Both the position numbers and the translations under genes were made by a program. The notes below the pieces were generated by a model that did not search any database, was not told the DNA's origin, and saw only the letters and a program-made list of their open reading frames with translations. From positions 1-5,596 of the forward strand of contig JAUIBJ010000280.1 in NCBI GenBank assembly GCA_030428025.1: 5,596 nt of DNA, written 5' to 3'. Below, one piece after another: positions 1-5,596 of this stretch. Origin of the DNA: Alphaproteobacteria bacterium. GTDB lineage: Bacteria > Pseudomonadota > Alphaproteobacteria > Rhodobacterales > Rhodobacteraceae. Within the stretch, counting starts at the first letter, position 1. Each line of letters opens with the position of its first letter.

Positions 1-2529
1 CCACAACTCTTCAGTTATGAAGGGCATGATCGGATGCAGCAGGATCAGGCACTGGTCGATGACCCAAGCCATGGTTGCCTGCGTCTCGGCCTTCGTCGCC
101 TCGTCGCCCTCCAGCAGGAGCGGTTTGGAAAACTCCACATACCAATCGCAGACCTTGCCCCAGACGAAGCCGTAAAGCGCGTTGGCTGCGTCATTGAAAC
201 GGAACTGCTCCAGCGACGAATCGACGACCTGCCGGATTTTGGTGGTTTCGCCGACAATCCAGCGGTTTACGGTCGCTTTCGGCCGCGGAATCCTGCCGTC
301 CGATCCGGTCGCGCCATTCATTTCGGCGAAGCGCGCGGCATTCCACAGCTTGGTGCCGAAATTGCGATATCCGGCAATGCGTTGCTGCGAAAGCTTCAGG
401 TCGCGGCCCATGGCGGCCATGGCTGTCAGCGTGAAGCGAACCGCGTCGGCGCCGTACTCCTCGATCAACTCCAGCGGGTCGAGCACGTTGCCGAGCGACT
501 TCGACATCTTCTTGCCCTTTTCGTCGCGGACGAGCGCGTGCACATAGACATGATCGAAGGGGCGCTGCCCGACCACCGCATATTGCATCATCATCATCCG
601 GGCGACCCAGAAGAAGATGATGTCAAAACCCGTGATCAACACGCTGGTGGGGAAGTATTTTTTCAGCTCGGGCGTCTCCTCGGGCCAGCCCAGCGTGCCG
701 ATGGGCCAGAGGCCGGAAGAAAACCAGGTGTCGAGCACGTCCGGATCCTGCCAGACCGGATAGACGAGATGGGTGGGGTCCTGACTTGCGGTGTACTCGG
801 CAAGGCTCTCGGCGAGAATGTGCAATGCCTCGTCATGCGACTTGACCTCAACCACCCGCATCGCCTGCAACGGCACCGGCAGACCGGCGAGCTTGTCGTG
901 CCAGGCCTCTGTCACCGCGTCGAAATCCGCCGCGCACTCCATCAGATAGCTGTTATGGCCCTGGTTCAGAAGTCGCAGCATCTCGACGAGGTCGAGGGTG
1001 CCATCGCCCTCGTCGTCATAAAAGCCGGGGCTGGACAGGTCGAACCCGTACCAGACGGGAATCTGATGTCCCCACCAGAGCTGGCGCGATATGCACCAGG
1101 GCTCGATGTTCTCCAGCCAGTGGAAATACACCTTGCGGTCGGCCTCGGGCATGATGTTGACCTCACCCGTGCGAACGGCGTCGATTGCGGGGCGCACGAT
1201 CTTGGCGGTGTCCACGAACCACTGATCGGTCAGCATGGGTTCGATTACGACCTTCGAGCGATCACCAAAAGGCTGCATGATCGGCTTGTTTTCCACAAAA
1301 GGAACCAGTTCTCCTTGATGATTCTCAACTTCCACCGCGAGTCCTTCACCGGTGATCTGTTCGACCACCCGATTGCGGGCCTCGAACCGGTCGAGCCCGC
1401 GCAGATCGTCCGGAACGAGGTTCAGCTTGTCCACTTCCTCGATGGTGAACTCGGCGCCATTCGCAATCTCCTGCGCGCGGGCGGCACATGTGGCGTAGCT
1501 GGGTCCGTCGTCGCGCATATGCGCCTTTGTATCCATCAGCCGGTACATCGGGATGTCGCCGCGCCGGGCGACGGCATAGTCGTTGAAATCATGTGCACCG
1601 GTGATCTTCACCGCGCCCGAGCCGAAATCCGGGTCGGGATAGTCGTCGGTGATGATCGGGATCATGCGCCGATGCTCTTTCGGTCCGACCGGAATTTCGC
1701 AGAGCTTGCCGACGATTGGCGCGTAACGCTCATCCGACGGGTGAACCGCCACGGCGCCATCGCCGAGCATGGTTTCGGGTCGGGTCGTGGCGATCGAGAT
1801 ATAGTCGCGCTCCTCTTCCAGCACCACATTTCCGTCTTCGTCGCGCTCGACATACGTATAGGTCTCGCCACCCGCCAGCGGGTACTTGAAGTGCCACATG
1901 TGCCCCGGCGTCTCGATATTCTCGACCTCGAGATCTGAGATGGCGGTTTCGAAATGCGGATCCCAGTTCACCAGCCGTTTGCCGCGATAGATCAGCCCCT
2001 TGTGATACATGTCCACGAAGACCTTGATTACCGCGTCGTGGAAATTGCCCTCCTCACCCTCGGGCGCACCGGGGGCGCCGGACATGGTGAAGGCGTTGCG
2101 CGACCAGTCGCAGGAGGCGCCGAGACGCTTCAACTGGTTGATGATCGTGCCACCGGAATGGGTTTTCCATTCCCAGACCTTTTCCAGAAACGCCTCGCGC
2201 CCCATCTCGCGGCGCGACTGGTTGCCCTCTTCGGCCAGTTTGCGTTCCACTACCATCTGCGTGGCGATGCCGGCGTGGTCCTGCCCCGGCTGCCAGAGCG
2301 TGTCATGCCCGCGCATCCGGTGCCAGCGTATCAGGATATCCTGCAGCGTGTTGTTGAAGGCATGGCCCATGTGCAGGCTGCCCGTGACATTGGGCGGCGG
2401 GATCATGATACAGAAGGTTTCGGCGTCCTCGGCGGCATTCGCGCCGGCCCGGAAGGCGCCCGCGTCTTCCCATGCGTCATAGATGCGGCCTTCGGCTTCT
2501 TTCGCATCGAATGTCTTTTCCATCGCCAT
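1..2529 (-). CDS. valS: Valyl-tRNA synthetase, N-terminal 843 residues (3' end outside window)
   Basis: Cytoplasmic class I aminoacyl-tRNA synthetase that charges tRNA-Val with valine and hydrolyses mischarged Thr-tRNA. I translated the frame from 2529 to 1: it is open throughout and still coding at the left edge, so the gene is partial. The HIGH-type signature PPPNVTGSLHMGH is at residues 44-56, the editing-domain motif TTRPET at 248-253, ISRQLWWGHQIPVWY at 480-494, DVLDTWFSSGLWP at about 597-609, and KMSKS at 674-678. The anticodon-binding fold follows (LWNAARF at 728-734), ending at PIMPFITEELW. The usual C-terminal coiled-coil arm is off-window. The start at 2529 gives MAMEKTF; the ATG at 2523 is a possible alternative, and no strong Shine-Dalgarno sequence precedes either. 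From memory, KMSKS lies near residue 554 in the E. coli enzyme, so this protein carries roughly 120 extra residues before it. About 50 of these fall between residues 495 and 596. Function is certain; only the start is open. Confidence 0.97.
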   Translation of the reverse strand, partial: MAMEKTFDAKEAEGRIYDAWEDAGAFRAGANAAEDAETFCIMIPPPNVTGSLHMGHAFNNTLQDILIRWHRMRGHDTLWQPGQDHAGIATQMVVERKLAEEGNQSRREMGREAFLEKVWEWKTHSGGTIINQLKRLGASCDWSRNAFTMSGAPGAPEGEEGNFHDAVIKVFVDMYHKGLIYRGKRLVNWDPHFETAISDLEVENIETPGHMWHFKYPLAGGETYTYVERDEDGNVVLEEERDYISIATTRPETMLGDGAVAVHPSDERYAPIVGKLCEIPVGPKEHRRMIPIITDDYPDPDFGSGAVKITGAHDFNDYAVARRGDIPMYRLMDTKAHMRDDGPSYATCAARAQEIANGAEFTIEEVDKLNLVPDDLRGLDRFEARNRVVEQITGEGLAVEVENHQGELVPFVENKPIMQPFGDRSKVVIEPMLTDQWFVDTAKIVRPAIDAVRTGEVNIMPEADRKVYFHWLENIEPWCISRQLWWGHQIPVWYGFDLSSPGFYDDEGDGTLDLVEMLRLLNQGHNSYLMECAADFDAVTEAWHDKLAGLPVPLQAMRVVEVKSHDEALHILAESLAEYTASQDPTHLVYPVWQDPDVLDTWFSSGLWPIGTLGWPEETPELKKYFPTSVLITGFDIIFFWVARMMMMQYAVVGQRPFDHVYVHALVRDEKGKKMSKSLGNVLDPLELIEEYGADAVRFTLTAMAAMGRDLKLSQQRIAGYRNFGTKLWNAARFAEMNGATGSDGRIPRPKATVNRWIVGETTKIRQVVDSSLEQFRFNDAANALYGFVWGKVCDWYVEFSKPLLLEGDEATKAETQATMAWVIDQCLILLHPIMPFITEELW

Positions 2530-2644
2530 CTGTCGCGGCCCCGCATTTTCTGGGTTGTCTCGGTCGCGCCCCGAATAGCGAATGTCCGGGCCGAGGGAAA
2601 GGCGTTATGGCCGGGCCCCTTGCGCTCGGTCCCGCAATCGGCTC

Positions 2645-2648
2645 AGGA
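2645..2648 (+). promoter_or_regulatory. Shine-Dalgarno sequence of the DUF3592-type gene
   Basis: AGGA lies 8 bases before the ATG at 2657 and decides that start over the in-frame GTG at 2651, which would leave only 2 bases of spacing, and over the ATG at 2690. Confidence 0.6.
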
Positions 2649-2656
2649 TCGTGGAC

Positions 2657-3400
2657 ATGAGCGACCCCGATAGATTGCCCCCCGTTTCCATGTTGCGCCT
2701 GTTTCTGAAAATGGGCGGCTGGTTCGTGCTGATCCTCGGCGTGGTCTTGCTGGTCCTGTCGTTGATCGGGCAATCGGCCTTCAACGCGGCCCGGCGCTTC
2801 GATGCGGAAGGATTGCAGACGGTGGCGCGCGTTACGGAGAGATACACCACCGAAAGCACCGATTCCGATGGCGATAGCACGGTGACCTACTGGCTGGGTC
2901 TCGACTACACCACCCGGGACGGCGAAACATTCGACAGGACGCGCACGGTGACGGCGAGGGAATACCGGAACGTCAAGCCGGGCGACGAGATCGACATCTG
3001 GTATCTGGAAAGCGATCCAGAGGCGACGGAGATCACCCGTGGCAGCAACGCCCGAGGGGCGCAGGCGATGCAGGTCGTCGCTCTGGTCCTCGGAGCGGTT
3101 TGGCTTGGGCTTCTCTGGCTGGTGGGCCGCTGGGCGGTCGAGGCCGTGCGCGCCCGTCGCTTCGGCAATTGCGAAGAGGCGGAGGTGACGGAGATTTTTC
3201 GCACGTCGATCGAGGTCAACAACCGTCCTCGCTACCGTTTGAAATGGCGCGACCGGCAGGGCAGAGAGGGCCAGAGCATGTTGCGCAAGCACGGCGATCT
3301 GGAGGCCTGGCGACCGGGGGAACGCGTGCGCATCTACCAGGGGCTGAAGCGCGCCTGGTGGGCGGGTGATATTGGCGACCGGCGCGACCCTTCCCGATGA
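2657..3400 (+). CDS. DUF3592-type membrane protein with two transmembrane helices and a duplicated small domain
   Basis: The 247-residue product has no known function. A hydrophobic helix spans about residues 20-42 (GGWFVLILGVVLLVLSLIG) and a second about 138-158. Each is followed by a soluble, beta-rich segment. Segment one (about 53-121) contains VARVTERY, YWLGLDYTTRDGE and KPGDEIDIWYLESDPE; segment two (about 175-235) contains AEVTEIF, YRLKWRDRQGRE and RPGERVRIYQG. The matching order (V-T-E, Y-x-L with an aromatic or basic strand, D-x-x-G, then R/K-P-G-[DE] and a V/I-x-I-[WY] strand) suggests one domain used twice, as in DUF3592 proteins. Charge distribution favours the first segment outside the cytoplasm and the C-terminal one inside. 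The ATG at 2657 is chosen because AGGA at 2645-2648 precedes it by 8 bases; GTG 2651 and ATG 2690 are in frame and possible. It diverges from valS and converges on the HD-domain gene. The family call rests on pattern only. Confidence 0.85.
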   Translation: MSDPDRLPPVSMLRLFLKMGGWFVLILGVVLLVLSLIGQSAFNAARRFDAEGLQTVARVTERYTTESTDSDGDSTVTYWLGLDYTTRDGETFDRTRTVTAREYRNVKPGDEIDIWYLESDPEATEITRGSNARGAQAMQVVALVLGAVWLGLLWLVGRWAVEAVRARRFGNCEEAEVTEIFRTSIEVNNRPRYRLKWRDRQGREGQSMLRKHGDLEAWRPGERVRIYQGLKRAWWAGDIGDRRDPSR

Positions 3401-3500
3401 GGGCGCCGGCCGTCTCGGCGGATGATGGGTATTTCAGACCAGAAAGACGCCTGGCCCAGCACAATGAAAGGGCCGACGACCGAGCCGCGGTATGGCCCGC

Positions 3501-4127
3501 TCAGCCCGCCGCCCGTTCTGCCGCGACGGCCGCATCGGTCAGCGGTTCGCGCGCGCCGGGGCGGATCACCTCCGGGTCATAGGGCGTGCGGGCGAAGACC
3601 TCTTCGACCATGGGGGCGAAGAATTCCAGCGGCAGGTTTTCATAGGACGGGTCGAAGCTCGCCTGATCCCAGCGTTCGCAGAACTCGGCGTTGTCGTCGA
3701 AATAGGGATGGCCGCGGTGGCGCTCGCGCTTGTTCTGGTCGAAGCCTTCGAGGTGATGCCCGTAATAGAGCATCTGGAAGTCACCGTGGGTCTGCACCAC
3801 CCAGGCGCATTGCTCGCGTACAAAGGGGCGCAGGATGGTGGCGGCGTATTCGTCGTGATTGTAGGGCGCATAGATGTCGCCGATATCGTGCAAGAGCGCC
3901 GAGACGACCCAGTCGGTATCAGCCCCGTCATACCAGGCGCGTGTCGCTGATTGCAGCGAATGGCCCAGCCGGGTGATCTGATAGCCCGAGAGGCTTTCGT
4001 CAAGCTCGACCAGCGCCTTCATCAGCCGCTTGGCGGTGTGCTTGGTGTGGTCGATCTCGTGGGCGGTCAGGAATTCGTAGTCTTCCTTGGTGCCGTCCTT
4101 CATCTGGGTAAAGCTGACCTTGTCCAT
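3501..4127 (-). CDS. HD-domain protein, candidate mixed-valent diiron oxygenase related to PhnZ
   Basis: The 208-residue product is probably cytoplasmic; I see no signal peptide or membrane helix. The HD-fold core includes LGHSLQSATRA (54-64), ALLHDIGD (77-84), YNHDEYAA (89-96), VVQTHGDFQ (110-118), YYGHHLEG (121-128) and RWDQASFDP (152-160). Six candidate metal ligands, His56, His80-Asp81, His91, His114 and Asp154, match in type and order those of PhnZ (H34, H58-D59, H80, H104, D161, from memory). The 24-residue step from first to second ligand is identical. PhnZ uses O2 and a diiron centre to cleave a hydroxylated aminophosphonate to glycine and phosphate. The segment between the second and third ligand sites is about 11 residues shorter here, and PhnZ's Tyr/Glu lid pair is not conserved, so the substrate may differ. 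Automated annotation would probably say 'HD phosphohydrolase', and hydrolysis remains possible. It overlaps the upstream dioxygenase gene by one base (TGATG). A GTG at 4130 is an equally plausible start that adds one residue. The last ~20 residues are Ala/Arg-rich and look disordered. Confidence 0.9.
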   Translation of the reverse strand: MDKVSFTQMKDGTKEDYEFLTAHEIDHTKHTAKRLMKALVELDESLSGYQITRLGHSLQSATRAWYDGADTDWVVSALLHDIGDIYAPYNHDEYAATILRPFVREQCAWVVQTHGDFQMLYYGHHLEGFDQNKRERHRGHPYFDDNAEFCERWDQASFDPSYENLPLEFFAPMVEEVFARTPYDPEVIRPGAREPLTDAAVAAERAAG

Positions 4128-5008
4128 CACGAATAGAACCCCTTGCTGTCGGTTTTCGCGCCCTTCATCAGCGCGCCGGCCTGTGCCTGTCTGATCTCAT
4201 CGTAAAGCGCGAGGCTGTCGGCCGTAAAGGGGGCACGGGGCGGAGTGAAGTTGATGAAGTTGCCGGGGCGGTCGGCGCCGCGAGCGAGTATGGCGTAATC
4301 CTTCTCCGCCACTTGCTGGGCGATATCCGGAGAACAATAGCGGATTGCGACGGCGATGCGCCGGTCGTCCGAGATATTCGGCCCCGAGCCGTGGATCATC
4401 AGCCCATGATGCACCGACATCTGCCCCGGCTGCAGGATCGCCGGCACCCGGTCCTCCTCGGCGATCTCGACGCGTATTTCCTGCCCGCGCGACAGCAGGT
4501 TGTTCTCGTCATAGGTGTCCTCGTGCGGCAGGATCGGGTTTTTGTGGCTGCCGCGCACGAAATCCATGCAGCCTGAGGCGGGCGTGGCGGGCGAAAGGGC
4601 GATCCAGGCGGTTGTCAGGTGCTCGACCGCGCCGAAGCCCCAATAGGTAAGGTCCTGATGCATCGAGACGATGTGTTTCGTATGAGGCTCCTTGATGAAG
4701 AATTCCACCGACCAGATCAGGATATCCGGCCCCAGGATGCCCTCGACCACGTCGAGCACGCGCGGGTCGGCGGCGATACGATGGGCCATGGGGATCACGC
4801 AATGGGAATTGATGCGCTTGTAGGTGTTGAGCGGCAGGGGCAGGCCGGCGTCGAGCCAGTCGGCCTCCAGCGTTTCCAACTCGGTGCGCAAGGCCTGCGC
4901 CTCGGCGGGCGGCATCACGTCGATCGGGTGCAGATAGCCATCCTCGCGGTAGCGGGCGACGTCCTCGGCCGAGAGGCGGCCTTGGGTGAGCGGGACGGTG
5001 TCGAACAT
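4127..5008 (-). CDS. PhyH-family Fe(II)/2-oxoglutarate-dependent dioxygenase
   Basis: The 293-residue cytoplasmic oxygenase is expected to hydroxylate a small molecule using O2 and 2-oxoglutarate, releasing succinate and CO2. The N-terminal helix region has the family's YREDGYLHP (residues 20-28). The iron site is the H-x-D pair His117/Asp119 (SMHQDLTYWGF) with the distal His206 in MIHGSGPN. Arg217, in DDRRIAVAIRY, is the likely 2-oxoglutarate carboxylate anchor. The segment SGCMDFVRGSH (145-155) is typical of PhyH/ectoine-hydroxylase-like proteins. Because the carboxylate of H-x-D is present, this should be a hydroxylase rather than a halogenase, whose motif has Ala or Gly there. Length is normal for the family. 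The ATG at 5008 is chosen over GTG 5044 and ATG 5023 because AGGAG at 5020-5016 sits 7 bases before it. It forms a transcription unit with the downstream HD-domain gene, an arrangement resembling PhnY with PhnZ. Substrate unknown: the name phytanoyl-CoA dioxygenase is a family label, not a prediction. Confidence 0.93.
   Translation of the reverse strand: MFDTVPLTQGRLSAEDVARYREDGYLHPIDVMPPAEAQALRTELETLEADWLDAGLPLPLNTYKRINSHCVIPMAHRIAADPRVLDVVEGILGPDILIWSVEFFIKEPHTKHIVSMHQDLTYWGFGAVEHLTTAWIALSPATPASGCMDFVRGSHKNPILPHEDTYDENNLLSRGQEIRVEIAEEDRVPAILQPGQMSVHHGLMIHGSGPNISDDRRIAVAIRYCSPDIAQQVAEKDYAILARGADRPGNFINFTPPRAPFTADSLALYDEIRQAQAGALMKGAKTDSKGFYS
4139..4144 (-). promoter_or_regulatory. Shine-Dalgarno sequence of the HD-domain gene, inside the end of the dioxygenase gene
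   Basis: On the minus strand AAGGGG (4144 to 4139) lies within the last codons of the dioxygenase gene. It is 8 bases from the GTG at 4130 and 11 bases from the ATG at 4127. It supports re-initiation or coupled translation of the HD-domain gene but does not settle which of the two adjacent codons is used. Confidence 0.55.
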
Positions 5009-5015
5009 CTGGCGG

Positions 5016-5020
5016 CTCCT
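5016..5020 (-). promoter_or_regulatory. Shine-Dalgarno sequence of the PhyH-family gene
   Basis: AGGAG on the minus strand (5020 to 5016) is spaced 7 bases from the ATG at 5008. It is the strongest ribosome-binding site in the window and makes the 293-residue product more likely than the longer GTG-started form. Confidence 0.8.
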
Positions 5021-5044
5021 CATTCGCGCGGGATTCGCGGGCAC

Positions 5045-5072
5045 GCTACAGGATCGCGCCGGCGGGGCAGAA
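5045..5072 (-). promoter_or_regulatory. Tentative promoter of the dioxygenase/HD-domain unit
   Basis: On the minus strand TTCTGC (5072-5067) and TGTAGC (5050-5045) are separated by 16 bases and could be weak -35 and -10 elements. A start near 5038 would put the centre of the inverted repeat at 5094-5108 about 63 bases upstream, the usual place for a LysR-type activator's recognition site. Both hexamers are poor matches to the sigma-70 consensus, as expected for an activator-dependent promoter, so this call rests mainly on spacing. Confidence 0.25.
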
Positions 5073-5093
5073 CGTTTGTGCTGGACGCTGAGC

Positions 5094-5108
5094 CTAAGTT
5101 CAGCTTAG
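5094..5108. promoter_or_regulatory. Probable LysR-type operator (inverted repeat with T-N11-A)
   Basis: CTAAG-TTCAG-CTTAG is a perfect 5-bp inverted repeat around a 5-base centre. T5095 and A5107 give the T-N11-A pattern typical of LysR-type sites. It lies 10 bases before the regulator's ATG and 85 bases before the dioxygenase ATG, so one bound regulator could repress its own gene and activate the divergent unit. The half-site CTAAG resembles the CTAAT box reported for GcvA, to whose subfamily the regulator appears to belong. An imperfect direct repeat, GCTGAGCC at 5087-5094 and GCTTAGCC at 5103-5110, overlaps it. Confidence 0.6.
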
Positions 5109-5118
5109 CCTTCTTCGC

Positions 5119-5596
5119 ATGAGCCTGCCGATCCCCTCCCTCAACTGGCTGCGCGTCTTCGAGGCCGCCGCGCGCTGCGAAAGCTTTGCCCGCGCCGCGG
5201 CGGAACTGAACATGTCGGCTGCCGCCGTCAGCCAGCAGGTGCGCGCGCTGGAGGAGCGGGTGGGCGCGCCGCTTTTCATCCGCCACGCCCATGCGGTGAC
5301 GCTGACCGATATGGGTCGGGCCTATCTGCCGGGCGTGCAGCAGGCGCTGCTCACACTCAGAAACGCCACCGAGGGGCTGTTCGGCCGCGCCCGCGAACAG
5401 CAGTTATACGTGCAGGCGGTGCTGCTCTTCGCCCATGGCATCCTTGCCCGGCACTACTGCGATTTCTCGCGAAGGCACCCCGATATCGCGCTGATGCTGA
5501 CCTCGTCGCTGGACGAGGTCGACTATGCGCGCGGCTATGCCGATCTGCGCATCGTTTTCGGCAGTCCGAGCGCCCATGGCGCCGAAAGCGACTTCC
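5119..5596 (+). CDS. LysR-type transcriptional regulator, GcvA-like, N-terminal 159 residues (3' end outside window)
   Basis: DNA-binding regulator, likely of the divergent dioxygenase/HD-domain unit. The N-terminal winged helix-turn-helix occupies about residues 8-65: LNWLRVFEAAARCESFARAA, then MSAAAVSQQVRALEERVG (32-49), PLFIRH and LTDMGRAYL (62-70). The linker helix follows, and the effector-binding domain begins near residue 95 (QLYVQAVLLFAHGILARHY). It continues through RRHPDIALML and VDYARGYADLRIVFG before the window ends. These motifs match the GcvA/AmpR-like branch of the family. The ATG at 5119 is the only reasonable start: a TAA at 5095-5097 closes the frame upstream and the next Met falls inside the helix-turn-helix. 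No good Shine-Dalgarno sequence is seen. The small-molecule inducer cannot be inferred. The missing part should be about 130-150 residues, judging from normal LysR length. Confidence 0.93.
   Translation, partial: MSLPIPSLNWLRVFEAAARCESFARAAAELNMSAAAVSQQVRALEERVGAPLFIRHAHAVTLTDMGRAYLPGVQQALLTLRNATEGLFGRAREQQLYVQAVLLFAHGILARHYCDFSRRHPDIALMLTSSLDEVDYARGYADLRIVFGSPSAHGAESDF

Noticed and set aside
34..1938. A 634-codon plus-strand open frame, followed by a second one at 1954-2673.
   Set aside because: It is the exact antisense of the valS reading frame. The minus strand translates to a complete, motif-bearing synthetase, while the plus-strand product shows no recognisable domain. Long antisense frames are common in GC-rich coding DNA.
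2530..2656. Possible divergent promoters or a leader riboswitch between valS and the DUF3592-type gene.
   Set aside because: I found no paired -35/-10 hexamers with acceptable spacing and no T-box-like structure or terminator. The gap must hold promoter activity, but I cannot place it.
2477..3292. A 271-codon minus-strand open frame opposite the DUF3592-type gene.
   Set aside because: The plus strand has a Shine-Dalgarno site, clear membrane helices and a plausible family. The minus-strand product is Arg/Pro/His-rich without motifs and would also overlap the valS start.
3453..3498. GGCCC/GGGCC hairpins in the 100-bp gap between the converging DUF3592-type and HD-domain genes, as possible terminators.
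   Set aside because: The stems are only 5 bp with 12-base or longer loops, compete with one another, and no run of T follows on either strand. I see no intrinsic terminator here.
3422..3976. Plus-strand open frames of 152 and 184 codons over the HD-domain gene.
   Set aside because: They are shadows of a gene whose minus-strand product has conserved HD-domain motifs; the plus-strand products are arginine-rich and featureless.
3501..5008. Assigning the pair directly as phnY and phnZ, or as tmpA and tmpB.
   Set aside because: The HD protein lacks the PhnZ spacing between the second and third ligand sites and its lid residues. As I recall, TmpA belongs to the gamma-butyrobetaine-hydroxylase type rather than PhyH. 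No phosphonate gene is visible, so gene symbols would overstate the evidence.
4619..5122. A 167-codon plus-strand open frame crossing the dioxygenase start and the divergent gap.
   Set aside because: It lies antisense to a convincing dioxygenase and ends after the LysR start in another frame; its translation contains no motif.

Overview
The window looks like a chromosomal segment of an alphaproteobacterium, most likely a Rhodobacteraceae/Roseobacter-type organism. This rests on the high G+C content, the GC-rich third positions, the valyl-tRNA synthetase with a Met-Ala-Met-Glu-Lys-Thr-Phe start, and the mix of housekeeping and small catabolic genes. No RNA gene, mobile element or CRISPR array is visible. 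The window holds five protein genes; two of them run off its ends.

Positions 1-2529 (minus strand) encode the first 843 residues of valyl-tRNA synthetase (valS), read continuously without frameshift; its 3' end lies outside to the left. Divergent from it, after a 127-bp gap, is a 247-residue two-helix membrane protein of the DUF3592 type (2657-3400, plus). It carries what looks like the same small beta domain twice.

The interesting part is 3501-5596. Two minus-strand genes with overlapping stop and start codons (TGATG) encode a PhyH-type Fe(II)/2-oxoglutarate dioxygenase (4127-5008) and, downstream, an HD-domain protein (3501-4127). The HD protein keeps all six metal-ligand positions of the mixed-valent diiron oxygenase PhnZ. 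A divergent LysR-type regulator of the GcvA-like group (5119 onward, partial) faces them across a 110-bp gap. That gap contains a perfect 5-bp inverted repeat with T-N11-A architecture, the expected form of a LysR operator.

The order regulator / dioxygenase / HD oxygenase recalls the two-step PhnY-PhnZ route. There a 2-oxoglutarate enzyme hydroxylates the alpha carbon of an organophosphonate and a diiron HD enzyme then cleaves the C-P bond. The substrate here cannot be read from the window, because no phosphonate transport or other catabolic gene is present. The HD protein is a diverged relative, with a shorter segment between two ligands and a different lid. The best working hypothesis is an inducible two-enzyme oxidative pathway that splits a small substrate, possibly but not necessarily a phosphonate.
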